In this document: positions 63,169 to 64,000 of the stretch, piece by piece
Layout of the letters: every line of letters starts with the position of its first letter
Position numbering within the stretch: the stretch's first letter is position 1
Assembly (NCBI GenBank): GCA_001717545.1
Contig: CP017039.1
Location: forward strand, 558,001 to 622,000
Direction: 5' to 3'
Length of the DNA stretch: 64,000 nucleotides
Source: Anaerolineaceae bacterium oral taxon 439
GTDB taxonomy: Bacteria; Chloroflexota; Anaerolineae; Anaerolineales; Anaerolineaceae
The notes under the pieces: model-generated
Told to the model about the DNA's origin: nothing
The model's database searches: none
What the model saw: only the letters and a program-made list of their open reading frames with translations
Translations under genes and position numbers: made by a program

Positions 63169-64000
63169 ATGACGAAGAGAATGAGCGAACGGCAGAGAAT
63201 GATCCTGAGCCTGGTCGTCCATGATTATATTCGGACGGCGACGCCGATCGGATCGAAAAAGCTGGTCGAGCGGTATCGGCTGGAGATCAGCCCGGCGACC
63301 GTTCGCGCCGAGCTGGCGGCGCTCACGGAGCTGGGACTGCTGAATCAGCAGCACACCTCCGCCGGCCGCTCCCCGACCGAGAGCGGCTATCGATACTTCG
63401 TTGGGACTTTAATGAAGCTGCAGGAGCTTCCTGAATCGACCCGCCGCAGGATCGAGCATCAGTTTTATCAGATGCAGTCTGATCAGGGTGTGGACGGCTG
63501 GATGAAGCTGTCGGCGTCGATCCTGGCGTCGGTATCCGGGGCGATTTCGCTGGTTTCCGCGCCCTATTCGAAGGATATCGCCGTGAAGCATATCGCGCTG
63601 GTCGGGTTATCCGAGCGGCAGGCGCTGATGATCGTCGTGACCAATACCAGCCAGGCGCAGCAGCGTTTCGTCTCGCTGGGGCTGCCGATGAATCAGGGAC
63701 GGCTGACGATGATCGAGAATGAATTCAACGAAGCGTTCTCCGGGCTGAACTCGCGTCAGATCCGCGAAAAAATCCTCCAGGGGACGGTAACGCGGGATTC
63801 GGCGGCGAAAGCCGACCTCGCAGGTCAGGTCGCCGCGGCGATCGCCGAAGTTGAGGCGTCGCGGGGCGGCGAAATTTATACCGACGGACTCCACAACGTC
63901 ATCAGCGAGCCCGAGTTTACCGAAACCGGCGAAGCGCATGGCGCGCTGAAGCTTCTCGGGGAGAAAACGGTCCTGCGTTCGATCCTGACGAAAACGGACG
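63169..64000 (+). CDS. hrcA: heat-inducible transcription repressor HrcA (3' end outside window)
   Basis: At least 277 residues, open to the window end. N-terminal winged helix: MILSLVVHDYIRTATPIGSK, then ISPATVRAELAALTELGLLN, and the conserved TSAGRSPTESGYRYFV segment. The effector region follows with HIALVGLSERQALMIVV. HrcA binds CIRCE and is stabilised by GroE. Here it is itself preceded by a CIRCE and a promoter, so it is autoregulated. grpE and dnaK may follow beyond the window. Confidence 0.96.
   Translation, partial: MTKRMSERQRMILSLVVHDYIRTATPIGSKKLVERYRLEISPATVRAELAALTELGLLNQQHTSAGRSPTESGYRYFVGTLMKLQELPESTRRRIEHQFYQMQSDQGVDGWMKLSASILASVSGAISLVSAPYSKDIAVKHIALVGLSERQALMIVVTNTSQAQQRFVSLGLPMNQGRLTMIENEFNEAFSGLNSRQIREKILQGTVTRDSAAKADLAGQVAAAIAEVEASRGGEIYTDGLHNVISEPEFTETGEAHGALKLLGEKTVLRSILTKTD

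Overview
The window reads as a chromosome segment of an anaerobic, monoderm-like bacterium, most plausibly Anaerolineae (Chloroflexota). The assignment is inference. It rests on a trimeric bifurcating [FeFe] hydrogenase, Thr/Pro-rich (TPTPTP) linkers on LysM and CAP surface proteins, C-terminal membrane anchors instead of outer-membrane proteins, a Ycf45-like ATPase with R3H domain, CIRCE/HrcA heat-shock control, and the frr-uppS-cdsA order. Most of the window is GC-rich with housekeeping codon use. Three stretches are clearly more AT-rich and look acquired: 13.86-15.45 kb, 36.4-47.2 kb and the cas region at 49.8-57.6 kb.

Layout. 0-5.8 kb: 3' part of gyrA, a NYN/OST-HTH protein, a small unknown protein, an HtrA-like protease and a GT-C-like membrane protein. 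A 126-bp cluster of DnaA-box-like sequences follows (5.81-5.94 kb). 5.95-7.1 kb (minus): a toxin-antitoxin-like operon with a Phd/YefM antitoxin, a DUF3990 ADP-ribosyltransferase-fold protein and two small DUF3791-type proteins. 7.2-9.6 kb (minus): an LCM-family methyltransferase and metK under a SAM-I riboswitch. 9.8-13.6 kb: hydC-hydB-hydA, an electron-bifurcating hydrogenase. 13.9-15.45 kb: a PaeR7I/XhoI-type restriction-modification pair. 15.5-35.6 kb: a split, membrane-anchored Cas4-like nuclease pair, nadK, recN, LysM proteins, a Ycf45-like ATPase, tmk, a DsbA-cyclophilin fusion, plsC, rho with an unusual leader, an M23 peptidase, two paralogous anchored proteins, frr-uppS-cdsA, a LiaF-like protein and two CAP/LysM proteins.

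35.7-47.7 kb is an island bounded by two decayed, inverted copies of one ISLre2/UPF0236-like element. It holds a LysR regulator, a peptide-type ABC importer (SBP, two permeases, two ATPases), three paralogous two-domain FMN_bind-like proteins and a cytosolic ApbE flavin transferase. This looks like a self-contained protein-flavinylation module and is my main candidate for an undescribed system. Just downstream lies a strong promoter overlapped by an 11-bp inverted repeat, driving a predicted ~115-nt small RNA. Its hairpin loops display anti-Shine-Dalgarno (UCCUCCUUU) motifs.

47.9-57.7 kb: a complete type I-C CRISPR-Cas locus on the minus strand (cas5-cas8c-cas7-cas3-cas4-cas1-cas2, leader, 27-repeat array with decayed trailer end). 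cas3 lies inside the operon rather than at its head. 57.9-64 kb: a secreted unknown protein, a PTPS-related membrane protein, a PAP2 phosphatase, a GNAT acetyltransferase, and hrcA with promoter and CIRCE, cut by the window end. No rRNA or tRNA gene was recognised.
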